NCBI GenBank assembly: GCA_003505715.1
Contig: DNXU01000604.1
Coordinates: forward strand, 2,230-11,626
From: Cyanobacteria bacterium UBA8803
Lineage (GTDB): Bacteria; Cyanobacteriota; Cyanobacteriia; Cyanobacteriales; Coleofasciculaceae
DNA: 9,397 nt
Direction: 5' to 3'
A program made the position numbers and the translations under genes. This document shows positions 1-6,845 of the stretch, in pieces (the first letter of the stretch is position 1; every line of letters begins with the position of its first letter). The notes beneath the pieces are model-generated. The model was not told where the DNA came from and did no database searches. It worked only from the letters and a program-made list of their open reading frames with translations.

Positions 1-39
1 CCTCACTCCCTCACTCCCTCACCCCCTCACCCCCTCACC
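1..39. repeat. Octamer short tandem repeat (CCCTCACY), about 5 units
   Basis: An 8-bp period is directly visible: CCTCACT, then CCCTCACT, then three copies of CCCTCACC, running into a C-tract at 38-44. The first unit is cut by the window edge, so the array may extend to the left. It lies 64 bp beyond the dxs stop codon, outside any gene. Low-complexity tandem units of 7 or 8 bp like this are known from filamentous cyanobacteria as STRR sequences; assigning this array to that class is by appearance. Confidence 0.85.
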
Positions 40-94
40 CCCCCAGCTCCGCAAATTTCTCTATCGAGAATAAATCCGCCCTGGGGGTTGGGGG
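38..94 (-). terminator. Possible 3' stem-loop structure after dxs
   Basis: CCCCCAG at 40-46 is complementary to CTGGGGG at 81-87. With a small bulge, pairing can extend between the C-rich repeat at 32-37 and the G-run at 89-94. The 34-nt loop holds a second small hairpin, TTCTC (57-61), loop TATC, GAGAA (66-70), which in dxs sense is followed by ATTT. Such a nested structure just past a stop codon could end or protect the dxs transcript. There is no proper U-tract after the large stem, so a classical intrinsic terminator is not shown; the structure may simply be a by-product of the repeat. Confidence 0.3.
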
Positions 95-102
95 CGCTGG
101 GG

Positions 103-2016
103 CTAATTGGCAGATTTGGCGTAAGTCCGATTAGGGCTAAAGGTTTTCCGAATTCGTTCTGCCATTTGAGAAGGAGTCAGGCCGAGGTCAGCTTTTGATT
201 CCTCTGGTTTGGCATGATCGACTAACTGATCGGGAATACCTATGCGCATCACGGGCACGACCACATCATGATCTAGCAGTGCTTCGGCGACAGCTGAGCC
301 AAAGCCGCCCATTAAGCAGCCTTCTTCTAATGTCACCACACGACCAATGCGCTGTGCCAAGGGCAAAATTAATTCCGTATCCAACGGCTTGACAAAACGA
401 GCATTAATCACTGTGGCTTCAATCCCGTGTTCACTGAGAATCTCAGCAACCTGCATAGCGGGATAAACCATTGTGCCATAACCCACTAATAAGAGATCGT
501 CGCCGTTACGCAAGATTTCCCCTTTACCCATAGGTAGGGGTTCCCAGCCTTCCTCCATCAAGGGGACACCGTAGCCATTACCACGCGGGAAGCGCATGGC
601 AATTGGCCCATCAGTGTAGTTTACTCCCGTAACCACCATCCGTTGCAGTTCGGCTTCGTCTTTAGGTGCCATGATGACCATATTGGGAACGCAGCGCAGG
701 TAGGCGATATCATACATTCCCTGGTGGGTGGGACCGTCGGCACCAACAATTCCAGCCCGATCCATGCAGAAGAAAACGGGCAGGTTTTGAATGCAAACGT
801 CGTGAATAATTTGGTCGTAGGCGCGTTGCAGGAAGGTGGAGTAAATGGCGGCAACGGGACGCATCCCTTCGCAAGCTAAACCAGCTGCTAGAGTAACGGC
901 GTGTTGTTCGGCAATACCCACGTCGATATACTGTTTCGGCAGTTTGGCTTGGAGTTTGTCCAACCCCGTACCTGTTGCCATGGCTGCGGTGATACCGATA
1001 ATTTTGGGATTGTTCTCAGCTAATTTAACTAGGGTATGCGCAAATACTTTGGAGTAACTGGGGGGTTTAGGTTTGCTGGAAGGGATAGCTTTGCCCGTGG
1101 AGAGATCGAAAGGACTTTGAGCATGGTAGCCGACTTGGTCTTCTTCGGCGATCGCATACCCTTTACCTTTAGTTGTGACCACATGGACTAGGACTGGTCC
1201 TTCATAAGTGTGGGCGGATTTAAAGGTGGCAATCAGGTCTTCTAAATTGTGACCATCCACTGGCCCCATATAGGTAAAGCCTAATTCTTCAAAAACTGCC
1301 CCTACCTTCGGCACGGCTAGACGCTTCATGCCATCCTTAACTCGTTGCAATTCTGGCGTTAAAGAGTCGCCAAAAAAGGGCAGATGTTTAAACTGCTCTT
1401 CCAAGTTATCAGCCAGAAACTGCATGGGCGCACTCAGACGCACTTTGTTAAGAGAACGGGAAATTGCCCCCACGTTAGGGGAAATTGACATTTCATTATC
1501 GTTGAGTACTACCAGCAGCTTGGTATGAGGCAAATGTCCGGCATGGTTAATGGCTTCCAACGCCATACCGCCAGTCAGCGCCCCATCACCAATAATCGCC
1601 ACTACTTTGAAGTTTTCCCCCTTGAGGTCTCGCGCCAAAGCCATCCCTAACCCAGCTGAGATACTGGTGGATGCGTGACCTGCACCGAAGTGATCGAACT
1701 TATTCTCACAGCGTTTCAGGTAACCAGCCACACCATCTTTTTGCCGCAGCGTCTGGAATTGGTTGTAGCGTCCCGTAACCATTTTATGGGGATAAGCTTG
1801 GTGGCCAACATCCCAAATCACCTTATCACGGTCGAGGTCGAGAGTTTGATACAACCCTAAAGTCAGTTCTACAACACCTAATCCAGGCCCCAGGTGACCG
1901 CCACTCTTGGCAACAGTTTGAAGATGCTTTTCCCGAATTTGACGGGCAATTTCTTCAAGTTGGCGAATGGACAGGCCGTGCAGCTGGTTCGGGTGGGTTA
2001 TTTCACTTATATGCAT
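103..2016 (-). CDS. dxs: 1-deoxy-D-xylulose-5-phosphate synthase
   Basis: DXS condenses pyruvate with glyceraldehyde 3-phosphate to 1-deoxy-D-xylulose 5-phosphate, using thiamine diphosphate (ThDP) and Mg2+. This is the entry step of the MEP pathway for carotenoids, the phytol of chlorophyll, quinones and polyprenyl carriers; it is cytosolic. The 637-residue protein is full length (family about 620-640). Visible are H41 in [10 protein letters not shown], the ThDP motif GDGALTGG (143-150) ending in LNDNEMSIS (171-179), catalytic E370 in GIAEQH, Y392 and R398 in [13 protein letters not shown]427 and H431 in GADGPTHQG, and R478 in FPRGN. The transketolase C-terminal domain occupies roughly 500-620. 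The frame stays open to an ATG at 2169, but the start at 2016 ([11 protein letters not shown]) is chosen because cyanobacterial DXS begins there and the 51 upstream residues look non-coding. An AGGAG lies about 20 nt upstream, too far to be a normal Shine-Dalgarno. It is divergent from the kinase gene and intact. Confidence 0.97.
   Translation of the reverse strand: MHISEITHPNQLHGLSIRQLEEIARQIREKHLQTVAKSGGHLGPGLGVVELTLGLYQTLDLDRDKVIWDVGHQAYPHKMVTGRYNQFQTLRQKDGVAGYLKRCENKFDHFGAGHASTSISAGLGMALARDLKGENFKVVAIIGDGALTGGMALEAINHAGHLPHTKLLVVLNDNEMSISPNVGAISRSLNKVRLSAPMQFLADNLEEQFKHLPFFGDSLTPELQRVKDGMKRLAVPKVGAVFEELGFTYMGPVDGHNLEDLIATFKSAHTYEGPVLVHVVTTKGKGYAIAEEDQVGYHAQSPFDLSTGKAIPSSKPKPPSYSKVFAHTLVKLAENNPKIIGITAAMATGTGLDKLQAKLPKQYIDVGIAEQHAVTLAAGLACEGMRPVAAIYSTFLQRAYDQIIHDVCIQNLPVFFCMDRAGIVGADGPTHQGMYDIAYLRCVPNMVIMAPKDEAELQRMVVTGVNYTDGPIAMRFPRGNGYGVPLMEEGWEPLPMGKGEILRNGDDLLLVGYGTMVYPAMQVAEILSEHGIEATVINARFVKPLDTELILPLAQRIGRVVTLEEGCLMGGFGSAVAEALLDHDVVVPVMRIGIPDQLVDHAKPEESKADLGLTPSQMAERIRKTFSPNRTYAKSAN
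1148..1155. repeat. HIP1 octamer GCGATCGC in dxs
   Basis: A perfect HIP1 palindrome, the highly over-represented octamer of many cyanobacterial genomes. Here it is read as Ala-Ile-Ala (GCG ATC GCC) in the dxs frame. Confidence 0.9.
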
Positions 2017-2098
2017 ACCTGCGTATTCTTTGAATTGCTCCTGAATTTTATCTGTCGTTTTCACAATCTTAATAAGACTGCTCTCCCCACCCAACCCG

Positions 2099-2120
2099 CT
2101 CCTTCGCTGGAGTGAAGGAG
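2099..2120 (-). promoter_or_regulatory. Hairpin in the dxs leader region
   Basis: CTCCTTC (2099-2105) and GAAGGAG (2114-2120) form a perfect 7-bp inverted repeat around an 8-nt loop, 83 bp upstream of the dxs start. If the dxs transcript begins further upstream, this would be a hairpin in its 5' leader; otherwise it could be an operator-like site. No function is established. Confidence 0.35.
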
Positions 2121-2390
2121 ATTGTGGCTGGGGATTCCTGGATTCAATACCAAGTACTGGCAGTCCCAAGCATAATAGACTGAGAGCTGTAGGGTGAATT
2201 TCAATTCAACGACAACTCCCAACAGGGAAAGCTATACAGTCGAGCGGAAAGCGTTTTAACAACCAGAGCGATCCTACTATTTTTTATGAACCTTTGGGTT
2301 AAGGATCGGGGATTAGCCATCAAAATAGGATTTGGAGCTTGTTGCGTTCTTCTGCTGATGTGGTAACAAGAAAGCTGGAAAGCGAGAGGC

Positions 2391-2446
2391 GTGTGGGGTG
2401 TGGGGTGTTGTTAAATTTTCCCTACAACCTAAACCCTAAACCCTAT
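2391..2446. repeat. Mirrored heptamer short repeats (GTGTGGG and AAACCCT)
   Basis: GTGTGGG occurs twice (2391-2397, 2398-2404) followed by a degenerate GTGTTG. After a short AT-rich spacer, AAACCCT occurs twice (2431-2437, 2438-2444) with flanking CCCTACAACCT. The G-rich left half and C-rich right half share a 7-bp period and are partly complementary, with GTTG/CAAC closing the inner part. It lies in the dxs-kinase intergenic region, about 200 bp upstream of the kinase start, and resembles cyanobacterial STRR arrays. Confidence 0.7.
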
Positions 2447-2629
2447 CTCCTTTTTAAAGGTTGGGGTAATCTATCGCTTAGAGCAAGAGCAATCCTGACA
2501 GCGCGATCCGGCCAAAGTGTTTTAGCAGCTCACTCATGAGCTAGCAACTGAGTAACTAGGAGATAGGATACTGCTGGAGTGCAGTGCAGGCAAGATGTTC
2601 AGGATATATTTCTCTCAGCAAAAACTTTC

Positions 2630-2636
2630 AAGGAGG
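2630..2636 (+). promoter_or_regulatory. Strong Shine-Dalgarno that decides the kinase start
   Basis: AAGGAGG matches the anti-Shine-Dalgarno almost fully and lies 8 nt before a TTG at 2645. That TTG is in frame with the receiver domain, whose first beta strand (VKVLVVEDE) begins two residues later. The site therefore supports TTG 2645 over the upstream GTG at 2579. Confidence 0.75.
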
Positions 2637-2644
2637 CTCTGACT

Positions 2645-4153
2645 TTGCCAGTAAAAGTTTTGGTAGTTGAAGATGAACTTATTGTTGCCAGAACAATTGC
2701 TACCCAGCTCCAACAACTGGGATATACCGTTACAGCAACAGCGTCTACTGCTGCCAAAGCCATTACTAAGGCTGTGGAAACTCAGCCAGATTTGGTGCTG
2801 ATGGACATTTGCCTCAAAGGCGAGATGGATGGCATTGTCGCTGCTGCCGAAATCCGCCAGCAGTTAAATATTCCTGTGGTTTACCTAACTGCTTATGCAG
2901 ATAAGGACACCCTGCAACAAGCAAAGATCGCTCAACCCTTTGGTTATATCGTTAAACCCTTCCAAGAAAACGAGTTGCGGGTTGCGATTGAAATCGCCCT
3001 GTATAGACACGAGATGGAGCGAGCATTACAAGAAAGCCAAGAACAGTTAGCTACCATCTTGCGGTCGATGAAAGATGGTGTGATTGTAACAGATCGGCAA
3101 GGAACTGTAACCTTCATAAATCTAGCTGCCAAAGCGCTAACAGGGTGGCCTCAGGAAGAGGCGATCGGCCAACAAGTTGAGTCAATTTTACCGATGGTGG
3201 ATGAAGCCACCGAGATGCCTGTGACACATCCCGTTCGGCAAGTCCTCCAAACTGAGGAGGCTGTGGATTTGGGGGATGGCAGATTGCTGATTACCAAGAA
3301 TGGCAGATCGGTTCCCATCGGTTATAAGGTGTCCGTCCTGAGACAGGCATCTGGGGTGGTTGAGGGAGCAGTTGCCGTTTTTTGGGATATTAGCGATCGC
3401 CGCCAGACCGAACAATTAACCAGAAATTTGCAAAAAGAACGAGAAATCAGCAGTTTCCGCTCGCAGTTTATCTCTACGGTTTCTCACGAATTCCGTAACC
3501 CCCTGAGCGCTATCTTAATTGCCGCTCAGTTGCTACAGCGCTACCAGAATCAGGCCACATCGGAGCAAAAACAGCGCTATTTAGAGCGAATTCAAGCTGC
3601 TGTGGAGCGGATGACCGATTTGATGGAAGATCTACTACTGATCGGCCAAGCTGAATCTGGCCGGCTGGAATTCATGCCTACCTCAATCAACCTTGAGCAA
3701 TTCTGCCGCGATTTAATAGCAGAACTGTCATCGGATGAGGAGAAGTTCCACCGGATTGTTTTCACCAGCCAGGGGAACTGCACGGACGCTGTGATGGATG
3801 CAAAACTTCTGCGTTATATCCTCATCAATCTCCTCGCCAATGCTCTTAAGTATTCCCCTGGGGGTGAAACGGTACAGTTAGATCTAGGCTGCAATGCTGA
3901 CGAGCGGGTAGCGATCTTTTGCATCCAAGATCGGGGTATTGGAATTCCTCAAGAAGACCAAGTCCAACTATTCCAGTCCTTTTATCGAGCCAAAAATGTC
4001 GGCAAAATTCCTGGCACTGGTTTGGGGTTAGCGATCGTAAAAGCCTGTGTAGATCGACATCAAGGTCAGATTAGCGTTACCAGTAACTTAGGAGTAGGCA
4101 CTGCGTTTACGGTAACATTGCCCTTAGATGGAGAGAAAATAGACAGCTCTTGA
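2645..4153 (+). CDS. Receiver-PAS-histidine kinase (two-component sensor)
   Basis: This 502-residue protein is a soluble histidine kinase with an N-terminal receiver. Numbered from the TTG start, the receiver (about 1-122) has acidic pair E9/D10, phospho-acceptor D54 in LMDIC, T82 in YLTAYAD and K104 in YIVKPF. A PAS domain spans about 130-255, ending in the usual WDISDRR. The HisKA segment (about 265-335) has phospho-acceptor H281 in VSHEFRNPLS. The ATPase domain (about 380-495) has the N box NLLANALKYSP with N395 and N399, the G1 box DRGIGIP (429-435), an F box LFQSFY, and the G2 box GTGLGLAI (457-464). All residues needed for phosphorylation are present. There are no membrane segments, so it probably senses a cytoplasmic or protein-delivered signal. 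The frame is open from a GTG at 2579, but the perfect Shine-Dalgarno 8 nt before the TTG makes the shorter form likelier. No partner response regulator lies in the window; the receiver may take phosphate from another kinase. Target unknown. Confidence 0.93.
   Translation: MPVKVLVVEDELIVARTIATQLQQLGYTVTATASTAAKAITKAVETQPDLVLMDICLKGEMDGIVAAAEIRQQLNIPVVYLTAYADKDTLQQAKIAQPFGYIVKPFQENELRVAIEIALYRHEMERALQESQEQLATILRSMKDGVIVTDRQGTVTFINLAAKALTGWPQEEAIGQQVESILPMVDEATEMPVTHPVRQVLQTEEAVDLGDGRLLITKNGRSVPIGYKVSVLRQASGVVEGAVAVFWDISDRRQTEQLTRNLQKEREISSFRSQFISTVSHEFRNPLSAILIAAQLLQRYQNQATSEQKQRYLERIQAAVERMTDLMEDLLLIGQAESGRLEFMPTSINLEQFCRDLIAELSSDEEKFHRIVFTSQGNCTDAVMDAKLLRYILINLLANALKYSPGGETVQLDLGCNADERVAIFCIQDRGIGIPQEDQVQLFQSFYRAKNVGKIPGTGLGLAIVKACVDRHQGQISVTSNLGVGTAFTVTLPLDGEKIDSS
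3393..3400. repeat. HIP1 octamer in the kinase gene
   Basis: Perfect GCGATCGC, read across Ser-Asp-Arg (AGC GAT CGC) at the end of the PAS domain, in a different codon phase from the dxs copy. Confidence 0.9.
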
Positions 4154-4170
4154 ATTCCCTATTCCCTATT
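4154..4170. repeat. Heptamer repeat (ATTCCCT) across a stop codon
   Basis: ATTCCCT occurs twice (4154-4160, 4161-4167) with a third partial unit (ATT). It starts directly after the kinase stop (4151-4153) and covers the minus-strand stop codon (4159-4161) and last residues of the exported-protein gene. Read on the minus strand, the units are AGGGAAT, and the TAG stop comes from the junction of two units. Confidence 0.7.
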
Positions 4171-4866
4171 CGATTTGAAAATTCGGTTATCCAACTTGCG
4201 AGCAACCTCCCCTACTCCGATTAAAGGCTCCTCTTGATCAAGGTACATCACCGTTGTGAAAGCAACCACATCATTTCGACGAAAGGTGGCCATGTCAAAG
4301 CGCATTGGTTGTCGTCGCATTTCAATGCCTAGAGTAAACCCAGTGGAAGTATCCGCTAAATTATTCAGTTGGGGGAGGGGTTTGTAATCCAGCACTTTGA
4401 CCGAGCCGAGCGATCTCATACCTTGCAGTTTCTGCTGGAGTTCGCTGACGAGTAGCTGTTGGGTTTCCGGTTGCTGCAACTGTTGCAACCCCACGTCAAA
4501 CATGGTGCGATCGGATTCGTTAGGCAACACGCTGGTGAATCCCATAACCACTTGGAAGCTTTCGGGATTGACGAATGCGAACAAGTTATCGGGATTCAGG
4601 TTAACTTGGCTGAATTGTTGTCTGAACAGTTGAAACTGAGAAGCCAGTGAGGCAGTTAATTCCGGTGGTAGTTCTTGGAACCCTGAAGGTAGATCCTCCA
4701 GCGTCAGCTTGAAATTTGTGGCGGGGGTGGGTGTTTGGGCAACAATTGGAGGAGATGCGTTGAGGTTGGTGGCGGTTTGTGTTGTAGACATTGCAGCAGT
4801 AGCAGGCGCAGCGCACCACAGGATACTCGCCAGCAGGCATAAACTCAAAGGGATGATCTTGGCCAT
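4159..4866 (-). CDS. Exported protein of unknown function
   Basis: I do not recognise a named family. The 235-residue product starts with a typical Sec signal peptide: MAK, a hydrophobic core IIPLSLCLLASILW (4-17), and a likely cleavage near APATAA (20-25). A linker rich in Thr, Pro and Ala (about 27-51) follows, then a globular domain from about 52 that begins FKLTLEDLPSGFQELP. The mature part has no further membrane segment and no visible catalytic motif, so the protein is probably periplasmic or thylakoid-lumenal. It looks like a conserved cyanobacterial secreted protein, but that rests on memory of the style, not a search. The ATG at 4866 fits the signal peptide; TAAGG about 12 nt upstream is a weak ribosome site. 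It is divergent from the DUF2079 gene and convergent with the kinase. The final Arg-Glu and the stop codon lie within a heptamer repeat, so the C-terminus may vary among relatives. Confidence 0.85.
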   Translation of the reverse strand: MAKIIPLSLCLLASILWCAAPATAAMSTTQTATNLNASPPIVAQTPTPATNFKLTLEDLPSGFQELPPELTASLASQFQLFRQQFSQVNLNPDNLFAFVNPESFQVVMGFTSVLPNESDRTMFDVGLQQLQQPETQQLLVSELQQKLQGMRSLGSVKVLDYKPLPQLNNLADTSTGFTLGIEMRRQPMRFDMATFRRNDVVAFTTVMYLDQEEPLIGVGEVARKLDNRIFKSNRE

Positions 4867-4890
4867 TTCAACGAACCTTAAGGAGGTTGA

Positions 4891-4904
4891 GGGTTACTTA
4901 ACCC
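4891..4904. promoter_or_regulatory. 14-bp palindrome GGGTTACTTAACCC
   Basis: GGGTTA (4891-4896) and TAACCC (4899-4904) are perfect inverted arms around a 2-bp centre, 24 bp upstream of the exported-protein start. The spacing and symmetry suit a dimeric repressor site or a very small leader hairpin. Nearby CCTTAAGG (4876-4883) is a second perfect 8-bp palindrome. The regulator is not identifiable. Confidence 0.3.
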
Positions 4905-4971
4905 ACGATAGTTCTTACCGCTCTTGAGTTCCCACCGTCCCAGTTAATAATGCCGCTAAATGTCCGTAAAA

Positions 4972-4989
4972 CAGCTAATCTAATAGCTG
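4972..4989. promoter_or_regulatory. Small inverted repeat in the divergent intergenic region
   Basis: CAGCTA (4972-4977) and TAGCTG (4984-4989) are 6-bp inverted arms around ATCTAA. The site abuts the left edge of the large heptamer hairpin. It could be an operator for the DUF2079 gene or the divergent gene, or be chance. Confidence 0.2.
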
Positions 4990-4990
4990 G

Positions 4991-5073
4991 TAATGGGTAA
5001 TGGGTGATTGGTGATTGGTAATCGGCGATAAATTGCTGCCAATCACCCATCACCCATCACCCATTACCCATTC
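4991..5073. repeat. Mirrored five-unit heptamer repeat forming a long hairpin
   Basis: The left arm has five heptamers: TAATGGG twice (4991-5004), TGATTGG twice (5005-5018) and TAATCGG (5019-5025), then C. After an 11-nt loop (5027-5037), the right arm (5038-5073) has the complementary series: CCAATCA, CCCATCA twice, CCCATTA, CCCATTC. Arms pair unit by unit with about one mismatch per heptamer, giving a stem of roughly 36 bp. The hairpin ends 9 bp before the predicted GTG start of the DUF2079 gene, so it would lie in that gene's leader RNA. The units are STRR-like, and the mirrored arrangement is clearly visible. Confidence 0.85.
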
Positions 5074-5082
5074 CCTGTTTGC

Positions 5083-6702
5083 GTGAGATTGTTCAAAGTG
5101 CCAAAGGTGCCAGTTATAAAGTTACGAAAGCGACATGCGATCGCCTGTATCGTATTTTGGTTATTAGCCTTGATTTTGGTCTTGAACCGACACTACAGCT
5201 TCTATTCATCCTACGACCAAGGCATTTTCAATCAGGTTTTCTGGAACAGTCTTCACGGTCGGTTCTTGGAAAGCTCCCTTTCGTCCCAACTTTCTACCAA
5301 CGTCGTTCACCAGGGGGAAGTGCCAACGGTGTATTACCATCGTTTGGGGCAGCATTTTACCCCAGCTTTGTTACTCTGGCTACCGTTATATGCCCTGTTC
5401 CCCTCACCTGCAACTCTGAGTGTTTTACAAGTTACCCTAGTCGCAGCAGCAGGTTTAGTACTGTACGTCTTGGCTCGACAATACCTCGCGCCACCCTTAG
5501 CTGGAACTATTGCCGTTAGTTTTTACGGTGCTAATGCCATTGTTGGCCCGACGTTATCCAACTTCCACGATATCTCTCAGATTCCTTTATTTATGTTTGG
5601 GCTGCTGCTAGCCATGGAAAAGCGCTGGTGGTGGTTATTCTGGGTGCTGGCTGTTTTGATTCTGGCCGTGCGAGAAGATGCAGGTGTAGGGTTATTTGGC
5701 GTGGGAGTCTACATGGTTCTCAGCAAGCGGTATCCTCGCGCTGGTCTGGCAGTTTGTACTATCAGTTTTGGTTATATCCTCCTTTTAACAAATCTGATTA
5801 TGCCCCTGTTTTCTGAGGATATTTCCCAACGGTTTATGATGGAACGGTTTGGTCAGTACGCCCAGGGCGATGAGGCATCTACCCTGGAAATTATTTGGGG
5901 CATGGTTAGTAATCCGTGGCGTTTAGTGGTAGAACTCGTTTCACCCCCCGGTCGCACGATGAGTTATTTATTAGGCCAATGGTTACCTTTGGCCTTTGTC
6001 CCAGCAGTTGCACCTGCCTCTTGGATCGTAGGAGGATTTCCTCTTTTGAAACTATTTTTGGGCAAGGGACAATCAGTACTAGCGATTAATATTCGCTATG
6101 CTATGACCGTGGTGCCGGGACTATTTTATGGGGCAATTCTCTGGTGGTCGGGACATGCAGAATGGTTTAAGAAAGCTTGGTTTCGCCGCTTTTGGATTTT
6201 GTGCATCTGTCTGACGCTGTTTTTCTCCTTCACCTCTAGCAGTTCAGCTTTAAATCGAGCCTTTTATTTCCTATTACCAGATTCCTTTGACCCTTGGGTA
6301 CATATTTCCCTGCCCCGACAGTGGCATCATGTTACTCAGCTGCGCCCCTTAGTAGCGCAAATTCCACCCGACGCCAGCGTATCGGCGACGACTTATATCA
6401 TCCCTCATTTGTCCAACCGTCGCGCTATTATCCGATTGCCTGCTTTACAGTTCCGCAATGATGAACAGCAAGTGATGAAAGTAGATTATGCCATTGCTGA
6501 CCTGTGGCAGTTGCAGCAGTATCAAGTGGCATTCAAACCAGAGCGTAACGACTTACAGGCTATTGTGGCAGGGATTCAGCAAATGACTGATGAGGAATAT
6601 GGTATTATTGGCTTTCAGGATGGAGTGATTTTGCTGCAAAAAGGTGTTACTTCTAAGCCGGAAGCTGCTGCGGCCTGGTCGGTATTTCTCAAGGGAGCAT
6701 AG
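5083..6702 (+). CDS. DUF2079 polytopic membrane protein (probable GT-C type)
   Basis: A 539-residue inner-membrane protein with about ten hydrophobic segments, the first at about 18-35. Hallmarks of the DUF2079 family are visible: YDQGIFNQVFW (44-54) in the first loop after helix one, GQHFTPALLLWLP (89-101), SNFHDIS (159-165), REDAG (197-201) and RYAMTVVPGLFYGAI (338-352). A soluble C-terminal domain starts near 426 with IPPDASVSATTYIIPHLSNR. The acidic D45 in the first loop recalls the catalytic loop of GT-C glycosyltransferases, and I recall the family being placed near that fold. Sugar transfer from a polyprenyl-phosphate donor is therefore plausible but unproven. The start is uncertain: GTG 5083, TTG 5089, GTG 5098 and GTG 5107 are all in frame and none has a Shine-Dalgarno. 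GTG 5083 keeps the positively charged N-terminus. It stands alone, with a hairpin directly upstream and convergent genes downstream. Confidence 0.88.
   Translation: MRLFKVPKVPVIKLRKRHAIACIVFWLLALILVLNRHYSFYSSYDQGIFNQVFWNSLHGRFLESSLSSQLSTNVVHQGEVPTVYYHRLGQHFTPALLLWLPLYALFPSPATLSVLQVTLVAAAGLVLYVLARQYLAPPLAGTIAVSFYGANAIVGPTLSNFHDISQIPLFMFGLLLAMEKRWWWLFWVLAVLILAVREDAGVGLFGVGVYMVLSKRYPRAGLAVCTISFGYILLLTNLIMPLFSEDISQRFMMERFGQYAQGDEASTLEIIWGMVSNPWRLVVELVSPPGRTMSYLLGQWLPLAFVPAVAPASWIVGGFPLLKLFLGKGQSVLAINIRYAMTVVPGLFYGAILWWSGHAEWFKKAWFRRFWILCICLTLFFSFTSSSSALNRAFYFLLPDSFDPWVHISLPRQWHHVTQLRPLVAQIPPDASVSATTYIIPHLSNRRAIIRLPALQFRNDEQQVMKVDYAIADLWQLQQYQVAFKPERNDLQAIVAGIQQMTDEEYGIIGFQDGVILLQKGVTSKPEAAAAWSVFLKGA
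5137..5144. repeat. HIP1 octamer near the start of the DUF2079 gene
   Basis: Perfect GCGATCGC, read as Ala-Ile-Ala at the beginning of the first predicted membrane helix. Confidence 0.9.
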
Positions 6703-6762
6703 CCGAAGGGTAGTTGCGTAAGTTCTGATCCCAAATTCGCTGCCATTACTCCCCTTTTTAAT

Positions 6763-6790
6763 AAACCACAAAGACACAAAGGACACGAAG
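6763..6790. repeat. Dispersed intergenic repeat (ACCACAAAGACACAAAGGAC type)
   Basis: The 28-bp stretch contains AACCACAAAGACACAAAGGA followed by CACGAAG, then a purine-rich GAAGAAGAGGAAGAA tail. From memory, near-identical sequence recurs between genes in many bacterial genomes, including cyanobacteria, usually in the form CTTTGTGTCTTTGTGG. It fills much of the 143-bp gap between two convergent genes. It appears only once in this window, so calling it a repeat rests on prior knowledge. Its function is unknown, and no terminator-like stem is obvious around it. Confidence 0.5.
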
Positions 6791-6845
6791 AAGAAGAGGA
6801 AGAATATCAGAGGGGTTATCGAGCTGGATTTGGTATGATGTAATT

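Larger units (their letters stand above)
2017..2644. other. Divergent intergenic region between dxs and the kinase gene
   Basis: This 628-bp stretch separates the chosen starts of dxs and the receiver-kinase gene and should hold both promoters. It contains a hairpin at 2099-2120, a mirrored heptamer repeat at 2391-2446 and a strong Shine-Dalgarno at 2630-2636. A TAGGATACT at 2564-2572 could include a -10 box for the kinase, but no matching -35 is visible. TATTAT on the minus strand near 2172-2177 could be a -10 box for dxs, also without a good -35. No tRNA or recognisable riboswitch was seen. Short open frames here (2339-2539, and the upstream extensions of both genes) show no protein-like character. 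Confidence 0.6.

Noticed and set aside
2017..2169. N-terminal extension of dxs to the ATG at 2169
   Set aside because: The 51 extra residues include a Pro/Gln/Ser-rich, repeat-like stretch and a hairpin; family members start at [11 protein letters not shown] (2016).
2339..2539. 66-residue open frame in the intergenic region
   Set aside because: It runs through the heptamer repeat, shows no domain or membrane segment, and has no clear ribosome-binding site.
2017..2578. Riboswitch or tRNA in the dxs-kinase intergenic region
   Set aside because: No TPP riboswitch core, cloverleaf or other known RNA motif could be traced; only small hairpins and repeats are visible.
4810..4866. Possible lipoprotein signal with Cys18 (ILWC) in the exported protein
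   Set aside because: Trp at position -1 does not fit a lipobox; a normal signal peptidase I site near APATAA is more likely.
4991..5073. CRISPR-like array
   Set aside because: Units are contiguous 7-mers with no spacers and appear in both orientations, which fits STRR, not CRISPR.
5079..5519. 146-residue plus-strand frame overlapping the DUF2079 gene
   Set aside because: It is in another frame of a well-supported gene and has a Ser/Arg/Pro-rich composition typical of a shadow frame.
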